NCBI GenBank assembly: GCA_963716135.1
Contig: OY970289.1
Span: 2,976,001-3,040,000 of the forward strand
DNA length: 64,000 nt
Direction of reading: 5' to 3'
Origin: CAVRAW01 sp963716135
Lineage (GTDB): Bacteria > Planctomycetota > Planctomycetia > Pirellulales > JADZDJ01
Made by a program: the position numbers and the translations under genes. Positions 36,063 to 44,910 of this stretch are shown here, piece by piece; the first letter of the stretch is position 1, and each line of letters opens with the position of its first letter. Below the pieces are notes generated by a model. The model saw only the letters and a program-made list of their open reading frames with translations, ran no database searches and had not been told where the DNA came from.

Positions 36063-36608
36063 GTGTCCTTCGAGCAACTTTGGGCCCCCTGGCGATTGGC
36101 GTACGTCACTGGCGAAGATAAATCTTCTCCGCCATCGCAAGTCCCGCGCAATCTAAAGTGGGAAGCTGGCGCCGATCAAACCTGTTTTCTCTGCCGCGCT
36201 GCCGCCGACGCGGCCCCCGAAGCCCAGCGCGAGAATCTGGTCGCCCATCGCACCCCGCGCACCATCGTCGTGCTCAACCGCTATCCGTACAACAACGGCC
36301 ACCTGCTCGTGGCTCCCGTGCGCCATCAAGCACGCTTGAACGATTTAAACTCGGAGGAGCACGTCGAGCTAATGCAGCTCCTTGCGCACCTGTGCGGCAT
36401 CTTGGAAAAAACCATGAAAGCCGAGGGCTTCAATATCGGCCTGAACTTCGGCAAAGTCGCCGGCGCCGGCCTGCCCGGTCATCTCCACTGGCACATCGTG
36501 CCGCGCTGGAACGGCGACACCAACTTTATGCCCGCCCTGGCCGCCGTGCGCGTCATCCCCCAAGCCCTGGATGCAATGCTCGAATTGCTTCACAACGAGC
36601 TCAAATGA
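36063..36608 (+). CDS. HIT family protein (AP4A phosphorylase/hydrolase-like)
   Basis: 181 residues with a GTG start (MSFEQLWAPWRLAYVTGEDK), a typical N-terminus of this HIT branch. A zinc-binding-like CFLC occurs near residue 43, then HRTPRTIVVLNRYPYNNGHL, LLVAPVRHQARLNDL, and the catalytic histidine triad GHLHWHIVPRW, which forms a covalent nucleotidyl intermediate. Such proteins split dinucleoside polyphosphates or hydrolyse nucleotide conjugates in the cytoplasm. The word palindrome runs up to the start codon and leaves no ordinary Shine-Dalgarno. A bidirectional hairpin at 36612 separates it from the convergent pheT. Confidence 0.9.
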   Translation: MSFEQLWAPWRLAYVTGEDKSSPPSQVPRNLKWEAGADQTCFLCRAAADAAPEAQRENLVAHRTPRTIVVLNRYPYNNGHLLVAPVRHQARLNDLNSEEHVELMQLLAHLCGILEKTMKAEGFNIGLNFGKVAGAGLPGHLHWHIVPRWNGDTNFMPALAAVRVIPQALDAMLELLHNELK

Positions 36609-36611
36609 CCC

Positions 36612-36637
36612 GTGGGAGGGCGAGGCTCCCTCCGGGC
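36612..36637. terminator. GGGAGGGCGAGGCTCCC hairpin between HIT gene and pheT
   Basis: GGGAG/CTCCC arms with a shared core GGGAGGGCGAGGCTCCC, identical to the core at 27965-27990. It stands directly after the HIT stop codon (36608) and before the end of convergent pheT (36685). A CTCCTCTT-rich tract follows to 36685. A bidirectional terminator is inferred. Confidence 0.65.
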
Positions 36638-36684
36638 TATCGCGCTGTCTCCTCTTCTCCTCTTCTCATTTTCTCCTCTTCTTT

Positions 36685-38700
36685 TCATGCCCGCAGCGTC
36701 GCCCCGTGCGCTTTTCCGCATGCTGCGACAATGCGATCTCGCACCAGATCGGCCTCGGAATTGGTCAGCGTTCCGTCGCGGCGTCGCAGCATGATTGTTA
36801 GCAACTGGCTCTTCTTTCCCTCGCCCAGCCGCTTGGCGTCTCGATAAGTGTCGCGATACTCTATGTTCTCCAACTCCTGCCCGGCGGCGCTGCGAACCGT
36901 CGCCGCCAAATCCGCCCAGCGCACTTTCTCGTCCACCACCAGATTCAAGTCCCGCGACACCGCTGGGTAGGGCGAAAGTTCCTTCGATTTGGGGATCAAT
37001 TCGGCAATCTCTTCCAGAACTGCCGTATTCAATTCCGCCACCGTGGTCGGCTCCCGCAGCTCAAATTTTTTCAAAGCCGCCGCGCTAATTTCGCCCAGAA
37101 AACCCAGGCGCTTGCCGCCAATGCGCAATTCGCACGCCCGGCCCGGCTGAAACAGCTCGTGCCGGTAATCGACCGCCTCAAGCGCCGCAGTCGGATTCAG
37201 CCGCGACACAATCGCTTCCACAATCCCTTTGACTGCCAAAAAATCACCGCCGCTGGTGATCCCCAGCAATAGCGCCTCGTCCGGCAACGATCCCTGCTTC
37301 GCCAAATAAACCCGTGCAATTTCAAACAGCTCGATCCGCGGATTGCCCACCGCTTCATTGTTTTTCCGCGCCAAGAGCAAACTGGGTATCAAGCTCCGTC
37401 GCAATCGATCCGCCCGTCTGAGCACCGGCGTCGCCGACACCAACGCCGCCGCATCGGTCCAAGGACTGAATGCCTCCGAGGGCATCTCTTCCACCAGGCT
37501 GATCGTCATCGCCTCATCCACGCCGCCGGCCACTAGCGCCTCGCGCACTGCGGAGAGCACCCGATCGCGCTGGGTCCAATGGCTGCTGGCCATCGGCACG
37601 CTCACGTCTTCCGGAATGGCATCGTATCCATGAATGCGGCCCACTTCTTCGACCAGATCGATCTCCCGCGTCAAATCCCGCCGCCAACTGGGCGGCACGA
37701 CTTCGACTTGCTTGGCATCGGCTCGCACTTCGCGATTACCCAGCGCCGCCAGAATTCGCCTCACTTCCGCGGCGTCGATTTCAATTCCCAAAATGCGCTT
37801 CAGTTGCGCCAGCCGCAGCACGACCGGCTCGCGCTTCGACGGCTGTCGCCCCACGTCGATCACGCCCGACGCCAGCTCCCCTCCGGCCAATTCCAAAATC
37901 AACTGGCAGCATCGCCGGCTGGCCCAATCCACTCCTTCCGGATCCAATCCGCGCTCAAACCGGTACGAGGAATCGCTGTGCAGCGCCAAATTGCGGGCAG
38001 TGTTGCGAATCGAAATCGGATCGAACTCCGCCGCCTCGATCAGCACATCCTTGGTGGCCGCGGTCACCTCGGTGTTCGCGCCACCCATCACCCCGCCCAA
38101 TCCGACCGGCCCGCTGCGATCCGCAATCACGCACATTCCCGGCTCCAACTCATAGGTTTTGTGATTGATCGCTTCGAGCTTTTCCCCTTTGCGCGGCTCG
38201 CGAACGACAATTTCGCGCCCGTCCAGCTTCGCCAAATCGAAAGCGTGCAGCGGTTGGCTGCATTCCATCAGCACGTAGTTGGTGATGTCCACCACGTTGT
38301 TGATCGCCGCGATTCCCAACGTCGCCAACCGCTCGATCATCCAGGGCGGGCTGGCCTGCACCTTAATCCCGGTGATGACCCTCGCCGTATAGCGGTAGCA
38401 CAGGGCGGGGCACTGGAGCGTCACTTTCGTCAAGCCGCTGGCCGCGGTCTTGCCTTGCAGCGGTTGCGGATTCGGCGCCGTCAGCGGCAATCCGAATACC
38501 ACGGCTGCCTCGCGCGCAATGCCCAAGTGTCCCAGGCAGTCGGGCCGGTTGCTGGTCACTTCCAAATCGATGGCCAAGTCGTTGCCGACTTTCTTTGTTT
38601 CTTCATGATTCAACCCAGCCAGCATCAGTCGCCGCTCGAACTCCTCCGGCGGCATGGCCAATGGCACGTAGTCTTTCAACCAATTCCAGGAAACAATCAT
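36685..38700 (-). CDS. pheT: Phenylalanyl-tRNA synthetase beta subunit, short form
   Basis: 671 residues. Begins MIVSWNWLKDYVPLAMPPEE and passes directly to LEVTSNRPDCLGHLGIAREA, so the tRNA-binding OB-fold (EMAP-like) domain found between these segments in the ~800-residue E. coli protein is missing. Present: the B3/B4 editing domain (SQPLHAFDLAKLDGREIVVR), B5 DNA-binding-like domain, catalytic-like core, and the C-terminal FDX-ACB domain (LSPYPAVSRDLNLVVDEKVR). Beta subunits pair with PheS to charge tRNA-Phe and edit mis-charged tyrosine. PheS is not next to it, unlike the usual pheST operon. Short PheT forms are, as I recall, known in planctomycetes and some other bacteria. Confidence 0.95.
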   Translation of the reverse strand: MIVSWNWLKDYVPLAMPPEEFERRLMLAGLNHEETKKVGNDLAIDLEVTSNRPDCLGHLGIAREAAVVFGLPLTAPNPQPLQGKTAASGLTKVTLQCPALCYRYTARVITGIKVQASPPWMIERLATLGIAAINNVVDITNYVLMECSQPLHAFDLAKLDGREIVVREPRKGEKLEAINHKTYELEPGMCVIADRSGPVGLGGVMGGANTEVTAATKDVLIEAAEFDPISIRNTARNLALHSDSSYRFERGLDPEGVDWASRRCCQLILELAGGELASGVIDVGRQPSKREPVVLRLAQLKRILGIEIDAAEVRRILAALGNREVRADAKQVEVVPPSWRRDLTREIDLVEEVGRIHGYDAIPEDVSVPMASSHWTQRDRVLSAVREALVAGGVDEAMTISLVEEMPSEAFSPWTDAAALVSATPVLRRADRLRRSLIPSLLLARKNNEAVGNPRIELFEIARVYLAKQGSLPDEALLLGITSGGDFLAVKGIVEAIVSRLNPTAALEAVDYRHELFQPGRACELRIGGKRLGFLGEISAAALKKFELREPTTVAELNTAVLEEIAELIPKSKELSPYPAVSRDLNLVVDEKVRWADLAATVRSAAGQELENIEYRDTYRDAKRLGEGKKSQLLTIMLRRRDGTLTNSEADLVRDRIVAACGKAHGATLRA

Positions 38701-38909
38701 GTCGTCGTTGGCCTGTTTAGCGTCGGCCCCTAGGCCGACTGCAGTTGCAATGATTTTTCAATTCAAATTTGCTCACCGCTTTACAATCGCGGCAGTTTAG
38801 TCGATCCAGCGCCAGCGATAAAGCGGACTGAGAAATGCTGTAGGTCGCTCCGTCGCCGGCCGCTACAATTCGCCCCGAAATCGACGCACTTGAACAAGGA
38901 GGTTCAAGG

Positions 38910-39095
38910 ATGATCTGCCTGCTGTTTCAGTGGCTTGCTGCCGGACTGGCGACTGCCGCATTGCTGTTCGCGCTGATCGGCATCGCTTCGGCGATCGTCT
39001 ACGAAATGATCTCGGGCCGGCGGAAGAAGCCGCATCCGCCAGTCGCCCATCGCAGCATCGGCATTGCAGAAACCCAGCATCGGCGCGCCGCGTAA
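38910..39095 (+). CDS. Small single-pass membrane protein
   Basis: 61 residues. A perfect AAGGAGGT site lies 8 bp before the ATG. One membrane helix (residues ~8-30, AAGLATAALLFALIGIASAI) is followed by a basic, His-containing tail (SGRRKKPHPPVAHRS), so the tail should be cytoplasmic. No family recognised. The strong ribosome site supports a real gene. It is convergent with the PIN-TRAM gene. Confidence 0.6.
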   Translation: MICLLFQWLAAGLATAALLFALIGIASAIVYEMISGRRKKPHPPVAHRSIGIAETQHRRAA

Positions 39096-39122
39096 GACAT
39101 TCGCAAAGCCATCGCGGCCGCA

Positions 39123-40181
39123 CTAGCCTTCCCTGGCCGCCCCGTCGCTGCGCCCGAAAACCATCCGCCCCGCGCTCGTCTGAAGCACGCTGGTCACTGC
39201 CACGCGCACCGGCCGATTGACGTACTCGCGTCCGCCTTCGACAACCACCATTGTGCCGTCGTCCAAGTAGCCGACGCCTTGCCCCGCCTCTTCGCCGGGT
39301 TTGACGATGCGCACTTCGATCGATTCGCCCGGCAAGAACACGGGCTTCAGCGCGTTCGACACGTCGTTCAGATTGATCACGCCCACGCCGTGCAGCTTGG
39401 CCACTTTGTTCAGATTGTAGTCGTTGGTGATCACTTTGCCGCTGAGGTGTTTGGCCAACAGCACCAACTTCATGTCCACCGGTTGGCCGACGAATTCCGG
39501 CAAATCTCGGTCAAAAATCTGCAAATCGATCTTCGGATTGGCACGCAGCCGATTCAGCACGTCCAGCCCCCGCCGGCCGCGGCTGCGGCGCAGCTTGTCG
39601 GCGCTGTCGGCAATCCCCTGCAGTTCGGCGATCACAAACCGCGGCATCACCAGTTGAGTATCCAGCACGTCGGTTTCCACCACGTCGGCGATCCGTCCGT
39701 CGATCACCACGCTGGTGTCCAGCACGTAAGGCCGCCGGCCTTTCACCTCCTTGGCAAATTCGACATACGGAATAATGAAGCGGAAGTCGTCTTTGGTCTG
39801 GATCAAGAGCGAAATGCAGGTGTAGCACAAGATCGTGCCGACGCCCAAAAGCACCCAATAGACGATCTGCTGCGCCCCCTGGTTCAGCGGGTTATTCACG
39901 TCGGGCAAAAGCGGCGTCAAAGCCAGCCGCACCACATACGTCAACAGCACGCCCACCAGCAGGCCAAAATACACGGCCGTCATTGTTTCCAAGCGTTTGC
40001 GGCGAATCAGCACGTCGATGGCGATCACGCCGCCGCTGACCATCAGGCAGCCGGCGAACACCAGCCAGGGAATCCAAACCGGTTCGCGCGGCAGGATCGT
40101 GGAATTCATGAATCCCACGCCCAAACCGACCGCCACCATCACAAACAGCGATCGTAATACCAGCAGTGCGGCAGTAGGCAT
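39123..40181 (-). CDS. PIN-TRAM domain membrane protein (YacL-like)
   Basis: 352 residues. Four N-terminal membrane helices (residues ~5-130) precede a PIN nuclease-fold domain (YVLDTSVVIDGRIADV, PRFVIAELQGIADSADKLRR, DMKLVLLAKHLSGKVITNDY), with acidic metal ligands in DTS, EL and ND, and a C-terminal TRAM domain (PGEEAGQGVGYLDDGTMVVV). This order is that of Bacillus YacL. PIN domains are usually Mg-dependent RNases and TRAM binds RNA, so a membrane-tethered RNA-processing role is inferred. Family length is typical (~350). Confidence 0.9.
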   Translation of the reverse strand: MPTAALLVLRSLFVMVAVGLGVGFMNSTILPREPVWIPWLVFAGCLMVSGGVIAIDVLIRRKRLETMTAVYFGLLVGVLLTYVVRLALTPLLPDVNNPLNQGAQQIVYWVLLGVGTILCYTCISLLIQTKDDFRFIIPYVEFAKEVKGRRPYVLDTSVVIDGRIADVVETDVLDTQLVMPRFVIAELQGIADSADKLRRSRGRRGLDVLNRLRANPKIDLQIFDRDLPEFVGQPVDMKLVLLAKHLSGKVITNDYNLNKVAKLHGVGVINLNDVSNALKPVFLPGESIEVRIVKPGEEAGQGVGYLDDGTMVVVEGGREYVNRPVRVAVTSVLQTSAGRMVFGRSDGAAREG

Positions 40182-40385
40182 CTGCGCAATCTCGCGCGGA
40201 GAAAAAAATTACCGGGCCGGATCGAAAGACCTTGCCCTGCGACCCGAATAAACCGATCGACATTTCAATTCTAGCAGACGAATCGCGCCCCACCTAGCCG
40301 CGCCATGTTTCCGCCGGAAAAGACGCCGGCAGACAGAGCAAGAATTGCCCTAGATCATTCCAACCACGACTTGAAAAAATCGCCG

Positions 40386-40919
40386 CTATTGCGCCCTGCG
40401 GCGGAACATATTGTCGGGCATCTGCCGCTCCACAGCCCGGCCGTAGTCTTCCAAGGTGCGCCGTTGGCCCACCGAGTGCCACGGGGCCACGTCGGTCAAT
40501 TCCGGCATGATTTCCAGCAACTGGTCGCACAGCATTTGCAACAGTCGCCTCATCGAGGGCGTATTCGCCTTTTCCGCCATGGCGGCCACCGTCTTCATCA
40601 CTTTTACCATTCTGGCCCGTTCCATCACCGGGGGCGAAAGCGGCGCGTTGGAATCGACAAGTAGTTCCGAGATGGGCACTTCCAACACTTTTTGCCATTC
40701 GTAAAGCACGCTCAGCGGCAAATCAGAGGCTTCGTCTTCCTGTTGCCTCACCACAGACACTTCGGTGTTCAATCGTCGCGCCACGTTGCGTAGCGAAACC
40801 CCCTGCTGGCGTCGCACCGTAGATAGACGATGCAAGGGACGCTGCACGCGGGCGTCCGCTTCGCTGCCCGCATTGGCTGATGCACTCGTGGATGCCGGAT
40901 CCCATTCTGCAATGCTCAT
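40386..40919 (-). CDS. XRE-type helix-turn-helix protein
   Basis: 177 residues. Residues ~30-80 read LHRLSTVRRQQGVSLRNVAR, RLNTEVSVVRQQEDEASDL, PLSVLYEWQKVLEVPISELL, which is a Cro/CI-like helix-turn-helix with the SL--VA recognition region. The C-terminal half is helical (MKTVAAMAEKANTPSMRRLL). Similar proteins are widespread in planctomycetes as unknown regulators. It is upstream of the PIN-TRAM gene on the same strand with about 200 bp between. Confidence 0.75.
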   Translation of the reverse strand: MSIAEWDPASTSASANAGSEADARVQRPLHRLSTVRRQQGVSLRNVARRLNTEVSVVRQQEDEASDLPLSVLYEWQKVLEVPISELLVDSNAPLSPPVMERARMVKVMKTVAAMAEKANTPSMRRLLQMLCDQLLEIMPELTDVAPWHSVGQRRTLEDYGRAVERQMPDNMFRRRAQ

Positions 40920-41518
40920 GGCCCACCTACTCCTGGATGTAAATCAAGCTGACCAACCAATGTGTTTCAACGATGTCGCAATCGAAGCACAAACACTAGC
41001 GCCTGGGCAGGCATCACTCTGCGCTGTAACGCTCCCTTTCGGACGTGCCGAAGGGAATGGCCTCTATCTCCCCTAGCGCAATCGGAACCGAATTAGATTT
41101 CGTTCCCTCCCCGACTTGTCTTGCAGGCTTCCAGCCCACAAGCTTAACCCACGTCGCCGAACCCCCGAGCCCGTCGCCACCAGCGAATTTTTTTCTTTTC
41201 TGCGATTGGCACGTCGCTGAAAGAACTCAGCCACGCTTGCCCAAAGAAGCCGCTCGCATTTTTCCGATGGTGGTTTTCACCTCCGCAATCGCTTTTTTCG
41301 AGATGAGCAGGCGATTGACAACCTCGATCTTAATCCGCACCTCCGCGATTGGCAAGCCTCTTTGCTAGCGATTTATTCCTGCAGAAAACGCCGGCGTTTT
41401 CGCTCGATCTTCAAATTCGTGCGCCGCTAAGGCTGCGAAACATCTAAATTTGCAGTTCTCAACTAATTATTCTTTCGCGAGCTACTTTAGACCCCCGCTT
41501 CGTTGAACCATTCGCTCA
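40920..41518. other. Long intergenic region, no convincing gene
   Basis: About 600 bp between the HTH gene (minus) and an MFS gene end (minus). A 107-codon plus-strand frame at 41045-41368 has poor composition, no ribosome site and no recognisable motif. AT-rich stretches lie at 41195-41215 and 41440-41490. The only structure seen is the 18-bp palindrome at 41384. Confidence 0.5.
41384..41401. terminator. 18-bp perfect palindrome downstream of an MFS gene
   Basis: GAAAACGCC and its exact complement, about 118 bp after the minus-strand MFS stop. As RNA it would form a 7-9 bp stem with A/U ends, consistent with an intrinsic terminator on either strand. An operator is the alternative. Confidence 0.4.
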
Positions 41519-42892
41519 TCACTCCGCTGCAGCCAAAGGCGGTTGCTCCGCTGCTGCAGTCTGTCTGCTGCGGAATAAGCTGCTCCAACTCCAAGCGCCC
41601 GGTTCGTCGATAGCCGCCGCCAACGGCACGGCCAGCAGCCGCGCGCCCAGGGCTAACCCAAACATCACCGTGTACGGATTGACGTGCGTCCATCCCATTC
41701 GCGCCATCGACTTGGCGTCGGCCAGCCAATCAAACAAAAATCCTCCCGCAATTGTCGCTGCCGCATGGCACACACTGGCCAGCGCTTCGTGCGCCGCCAC
41801 ATACGGCGACTTCTCTCGCTGGGGCGCAAGTTTCAGCGCCAAATTCGGCAGGCAAACATTGTGCCCCGCATAGGCCGACCACAAAACCCAAGCTCCTAAA
41901 AGCAACCATGCCATCCACCGCGGCTGCGGCGCGGCAATCAAGTAAAACACCATCGCCAGCGACACCAACCACTGGCACGCCACCAGCACGGGCCGGTTGC
42001 CGTACCGATCGCTCAACGGCCCCACGACGCGCGCCGTGCCCAGTTGGCCCACCTGCATCACGTTCTTCATGATCGCCAGGTCCCACACCCCCAGCTTCAG
42101 CACATTTTTGGGGAATGCCTTTTCCGCGGTCTGCGAAATGCCGTTGGCGATCGAAAGCCCGGCTCGAAACGACAGCAGCCGCCTAAACCGCCACTGTCGA
42201 AACGGCGCCGCCATCGCTCGCCAGGGAACACCCGTCGCCGCCGGCGCCGCCCCGGCTGCGGGCATCAAAACCAGCGGAATGAGCGAGGCCAGCATGCAGG
42301 CCGTACCCAGGGCGTTGGGGATCGCATACCCCAAAAGCATCATTCCCCGCTGGTCCTTATACGCCGCCCGCCAATGATCGGAAAAATACCCGGCGGCCAA
42401 GGCCGTGGGAATGATGACCGCAATCTGCAGCGTCTGCCGCCAACCGAAGTAATTCCCGCGCACTCGCAGCGGAACCAGCTCCGCAAACCACGACCAATAC
42501 GCCACGAATCCAATGAATTCCAGCAGTTGATACGCGCACATCACGCCAACAAGCAACGTGATCGCCGCGCCACGCGACATCTGCGGAGCAATCACCCCTG
42601 TCAACGGCAGCCCCATCAGCACGACGAACGCCAATCCCAATCCACCAACGCATGTCCGTTTGGTGCTGCCGGCGCGGGCAATGATCGCCGGCGTGAACAA
42701 TCGCAGCAATCCGGCGAGCGAGGGCGCAGCCAACAAGAAGCTTAGTGCTTTGCCGGTGGCGCCCAAATCGATCGCCAGGTAAACGACCAGCGCACCGGTC
42801 GTCATGGCATAACCCGCCGACCAGATCATGGCGTTGATCAAACCCAAGCGCAGCGCGCGGCGACGCTGGTATGGCGCAAGTCGCTCCGGCAT
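41519..42892 (-). CDS. MFS transporter
   Basis: 457 residues with about twelve membrane helices. It begins MPERLAPYQRRRALRLGLIN, with hydrophobic stretches such as LVVYLAIDLGATGKALSFLL and AAITLLVGVMCAYQLLEFIG. The second half carries ARVVGPLSDRYGNRPVLVAC, a copy of MFS motif A. A cytoplasmic loop RVRGNYFGWRQTLQIAV recalls planctomycete MFS proteins annotated as sugar or unknown-substrate permeases. Substrate not predictable. Last gene of a minus-strand series after hemC (75 bp gap); possibly co-transcribed. Confidence 0.82.
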   Translation of the reverse strand: MPERLAPYQRRRALRLGLINAMIWSAGYAMTTGALVVYLAIDLGATGKALSFLLAAPSLAGLLRLFTPAIIARAGSTKRTCVGGLGLAFVVLMGLPLTGVIAPQMSRGAAITLLVGVMCAYQLLEFIGFVAYWSWFAELVPLRVRGNYFGWRQTLQIAVIIPTALAAGYFSDHWRAAYKDQRGMMLLGYAIPNALGTACMLASLIPLVLMPAAGAAPAATGVPWRAMAAPFRQWRFRRLLSFRAGLSIANGISQTAEKAFPKNVLKLGVWDLAIMKNVMQVGQLGTARVVGPLSDRYGNRPVLVACQWLVSLAMVFYLIAAPQPRWMAWLLLGAWVLWSAYAGHNVCLPNLALKLAPQREKSPYVAAHEALASVCHAAATIAGGFLFDWLADAKSMARMGWTHVNPYTVMFGLALGARLLAVPLAAAIDEPGAWSWSSLFRSRQTAAAEQPPLAAAE

Positions 42893-42967
42893 GATGCCCC
42901 CGGAGAATTTCGACGGGATACCGACGACAAGATGCCCGACTATAGCAATGTCGGAATCACAATGCCA

Positions 42968-43891
42968 TCACCGCTGGCGCGATTCTTCGATCAATTCCGC
43001 CGCGCCGTCGGCAATCAGTGCCTCGGCCACTTGCCGGCCAATCTGCACTGCGTCGGCGGCATTTCCCAGCAGTTCGGCGGCCAGGCGGCGCTTGCCGTCG
43101 CGGCTCACGACGCATGCCGAAAGATGCAATCGCCCGTCGTCCTCCACGCGTCCCCAAGCCCCGACCGGCGCCAAACATCCCCCGCGCAGCGTGGCCAACA
43201 ACGTGCGCTCCGCCGAAACGCTCTGATGCGACGCCAGATCATCAAGCGCCGCCACCGCCTCACGGGTCGCCTGATCGCCGGCACGCGTCTCAATTCCCAA
43301 CGCGCCCTGACCCACCGCCGGCAGCATCACCGCCGGCGAAAACACCTCGGTAATTTCCTCCGTCCGCCCCAATCGCCGCAATCCCGCTTCCGCCAAGATC
43401 AAGGCGTCGTACTGCTCCTCATGAAGTTTCCTCAATCGCGTGTCGACATTTCCGCGCACGTCCACCATTTGCAAATCTCGCCGCGCGTGCAGCAGTTGAC
43501 ATCGCCGCCGCAAGCTTCCCGTGGCGACCCGCGCCCCTTCGGGCAGGTCGGTAAACTGCTTTCCGTCGCGGCTGACCAGCACATCATGCGGCGATTCCCG
43601 CTCCGGCACGCAAGCTAGCGCCAGCCCGCGCACCGTTTCCGTCGGCAGATCTTTCAGGCTGTGAACCGCCACATCGATCCGCCCGTCCAATAGCGCCTTC
43701 TGCAATTCCTTGGTGAACACTCCGCCGGTGCCCAGCGATTCAATCGGGCTGGTCGGCTGCTGATCGCCTCGCGTCGAGATCGTCACCAATTGGCACTGCG
43801 CCCCCAGCGCCGACAAGCGCTCCGCCACCCAATTGGCCTGCCAACTTGCCAAGGCACTGCCGCGCGTGCCGATATGGAGCAATTTACCCAT
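42968..43891 (-). CDS. hemC: Hydroxymethylbilane synthase (porphobilinogen deaminase)
   Basis: 307 residues. Joins four porphobilinogens to hydroxymethylbilane in heme synthesis. Motifs: IGTRGSALASWQANWVAERL, GVFTKELQKALLDGRIDVAV, HSLKDLPTE, ATGSLRRRCQLL, DVRGNVDTRLRKL, LPAVGQGALGIE, ERTLLATLRGGCLAPVG. The Cys at about residue 239 (GGC) binds the dipyrromethane cofactor; the Asp in HSLKDLP region and the Arg set are in place. It overlaps the upstream DUF502 gene by 8 bp, so both are in one operon. Confidence 0.96.
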   Translation of the reverse strand: MGKLLHIGTRGSALASWQANWVAERLSALGAQCQLVTISTRGDQQPTSPIESLGTGGVFTKELQKALLDGRIDVAVHSLKDLPTETVRGLALACVPERESPHDVLVSRDGKQFTDLPEGARVATGSLRRRCQLLHARRDLQMVDVRGNVDTRLRKLHEEQYDALILAEAGLRRLGRTEEITEVFSPAVMLPAVGQGALGIETRAGDQATREAVAALDDLASHQSVSAERTLLATLRGGCLAPVGAWGRVEDDGRLHLSACVVSRDGKRRLAAELLGNAADAVQIGRQVAEALIADGAAELIEESRQR

Positions 43892-44771
43892 GAGGCTCTT
43901 CGCCGCGCCGCCTCGGAATCACCATCGGCACTTCCGCCGGCGCCACGCCCCCGGGCAACTGATGCGCCGGCGCCACCACGCCGCAACTAATGATGAATTG
44001 CAGCGCCTGATCGATCGTCATGTTCAAATCATGCGTCTTGCTCTTGGGCAACATCACCGGCTTCACCGTAAACAGCGCCGGCGAAGTGGGCAGCATCACC
44101 GTCACGCACGGCTCGTTGGCCGCCGCGCTCACGTCCTGCACCGCTTCCCCCATCACCAGCCCGATGCTCCACAAGCCCGGCCGCGGATATTCGATCGCCA
44201 CGACGCGCTTGTATTCCACGATCTGGCTATCGCCGAACACAAAGCTGGTGACCTGCTTGACCGACGAATACACCTTTCGCACCAGCGGCAACCGAAGAAT
44301 GCCCCAATCAAACATCCCGCTGATCTTTCCCGCCATGAATTTCCCAAGCACGTACAATAGCAGCACGAATACGCACAAGAAGACTGGAACTACGACTCGC
44401 GGCTGCAAATAGCGCGCTTCCACATAATTCCGGTACGCTTCGCCGCTGGTGGCAGGCACCGGCGGCGCATTGGCCCGCAGCCAGTCGATAACTTCCGAGG
44501 GAATATATTCCCCATTCTCCAGTCGCGAATATTGACGATCGGCGTTGGCGCGGGGCGGTTGGGCCCGTACGTCAGAAATTCCCCATACCACCGCGTCGCG
44601 CACCGCGACCGTCAACGGTTGCAATACATACGCATCGACCGTATTGATCACCCAGACCAGAATCACAATCGTCAAGATCGGCGGCAGCAAGAACGTCAGC
44701 CCGCGCAAGACGCCGCGACGAAAAGTGCGCGTCTTGGAGCGAACACGTCGTGGAGCATGCGGATCAACCAT
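43884..44771 (-). CDS. DUF502 family membrane protein
   Basis: 295 residues. Basic N-terminus, then a membrane helix (GLTFLLPPILTIVILVWVIN) and a second (VPVFLCVFVLLLYVLGKFMA). The stretch LVRKVYSSVKQVTSFVFGDS and EYPRPGLWSIGLVMGE is the DUF502 hallmark, followed by VTVMLPTSPALFTVKPVMLP. The loop between the two helices is enlarged. The family is widespread and linked to membrane trafficking in plants (LAZ1/COV-like); the bacterial function is unknown. Its stop overlaps the hemC start by 8 bp. Confidence 0.9.
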   Translation of the reverse strand: MVDPHAPRRVRSKTRTFRRGVLRGLTFLLPPILTIVILVWVINTVDAYVLQPLTVAVRDAVVWGISDVRAQPPRANADRQYSRLENGEYIPSEVIDWLRANAPPVPATSGEAYRNYVEARYLQPRVVVPVFLCVFVLLLYVLGKFMAGKISGMFDWGILRLPLVRKVYSSVKQVTSFVFGDSQIVEYKRVVAIEYPRPGLWSIGLVMGEAVQDVSAAANEPCVTVMLPTSPALFTVKPVMLPKSKTHDLNMTIDQALQFIISCGVVAPAHQLPGGVAPAEVPMVIPRRRGEEPHG

Positions 44772-44784
44772 GGTAATCCAATTC

Positions 44785-44900
44785 TACCGCCGAGCCGCCG
44801 AGTCACCGAGATACGAAATTCAAATTCTGCAAATCAGATTCTGTTTTCTAGTCTTGTGCCTTCCGCTCGCGTCTCTCTGCGCCTCCGCGTCTCGGCGGTG
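44785..44900. repeat. CCGCCGAG/CTCGGCGG word palindrome
   Basis: Left arm (44785-44810) holds CCGCCGAGCCGCCGAGTCAC; right arm (44872-44900) holds GCGCCTCCGCGTCTCGGCGG. Both arms are tandem, degenerate words. They bracket AT-rich sequence between the DUF502 start and the comF end. Same build as the other word palindromes with a different word. Confidence 0.55.
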
Positions 44901-44910
44901 AAAAGCCGTC

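Noticed and set aside
37579..38733. 384-codon plus-strand frame across pheT
   Set aside because: Antisense shadow; pheT is unambiguous.
41045..41368. 107-codon plus-strand frame in the 600-bp gap
   Set aside because: No ribosome site, no motif, poor composition.
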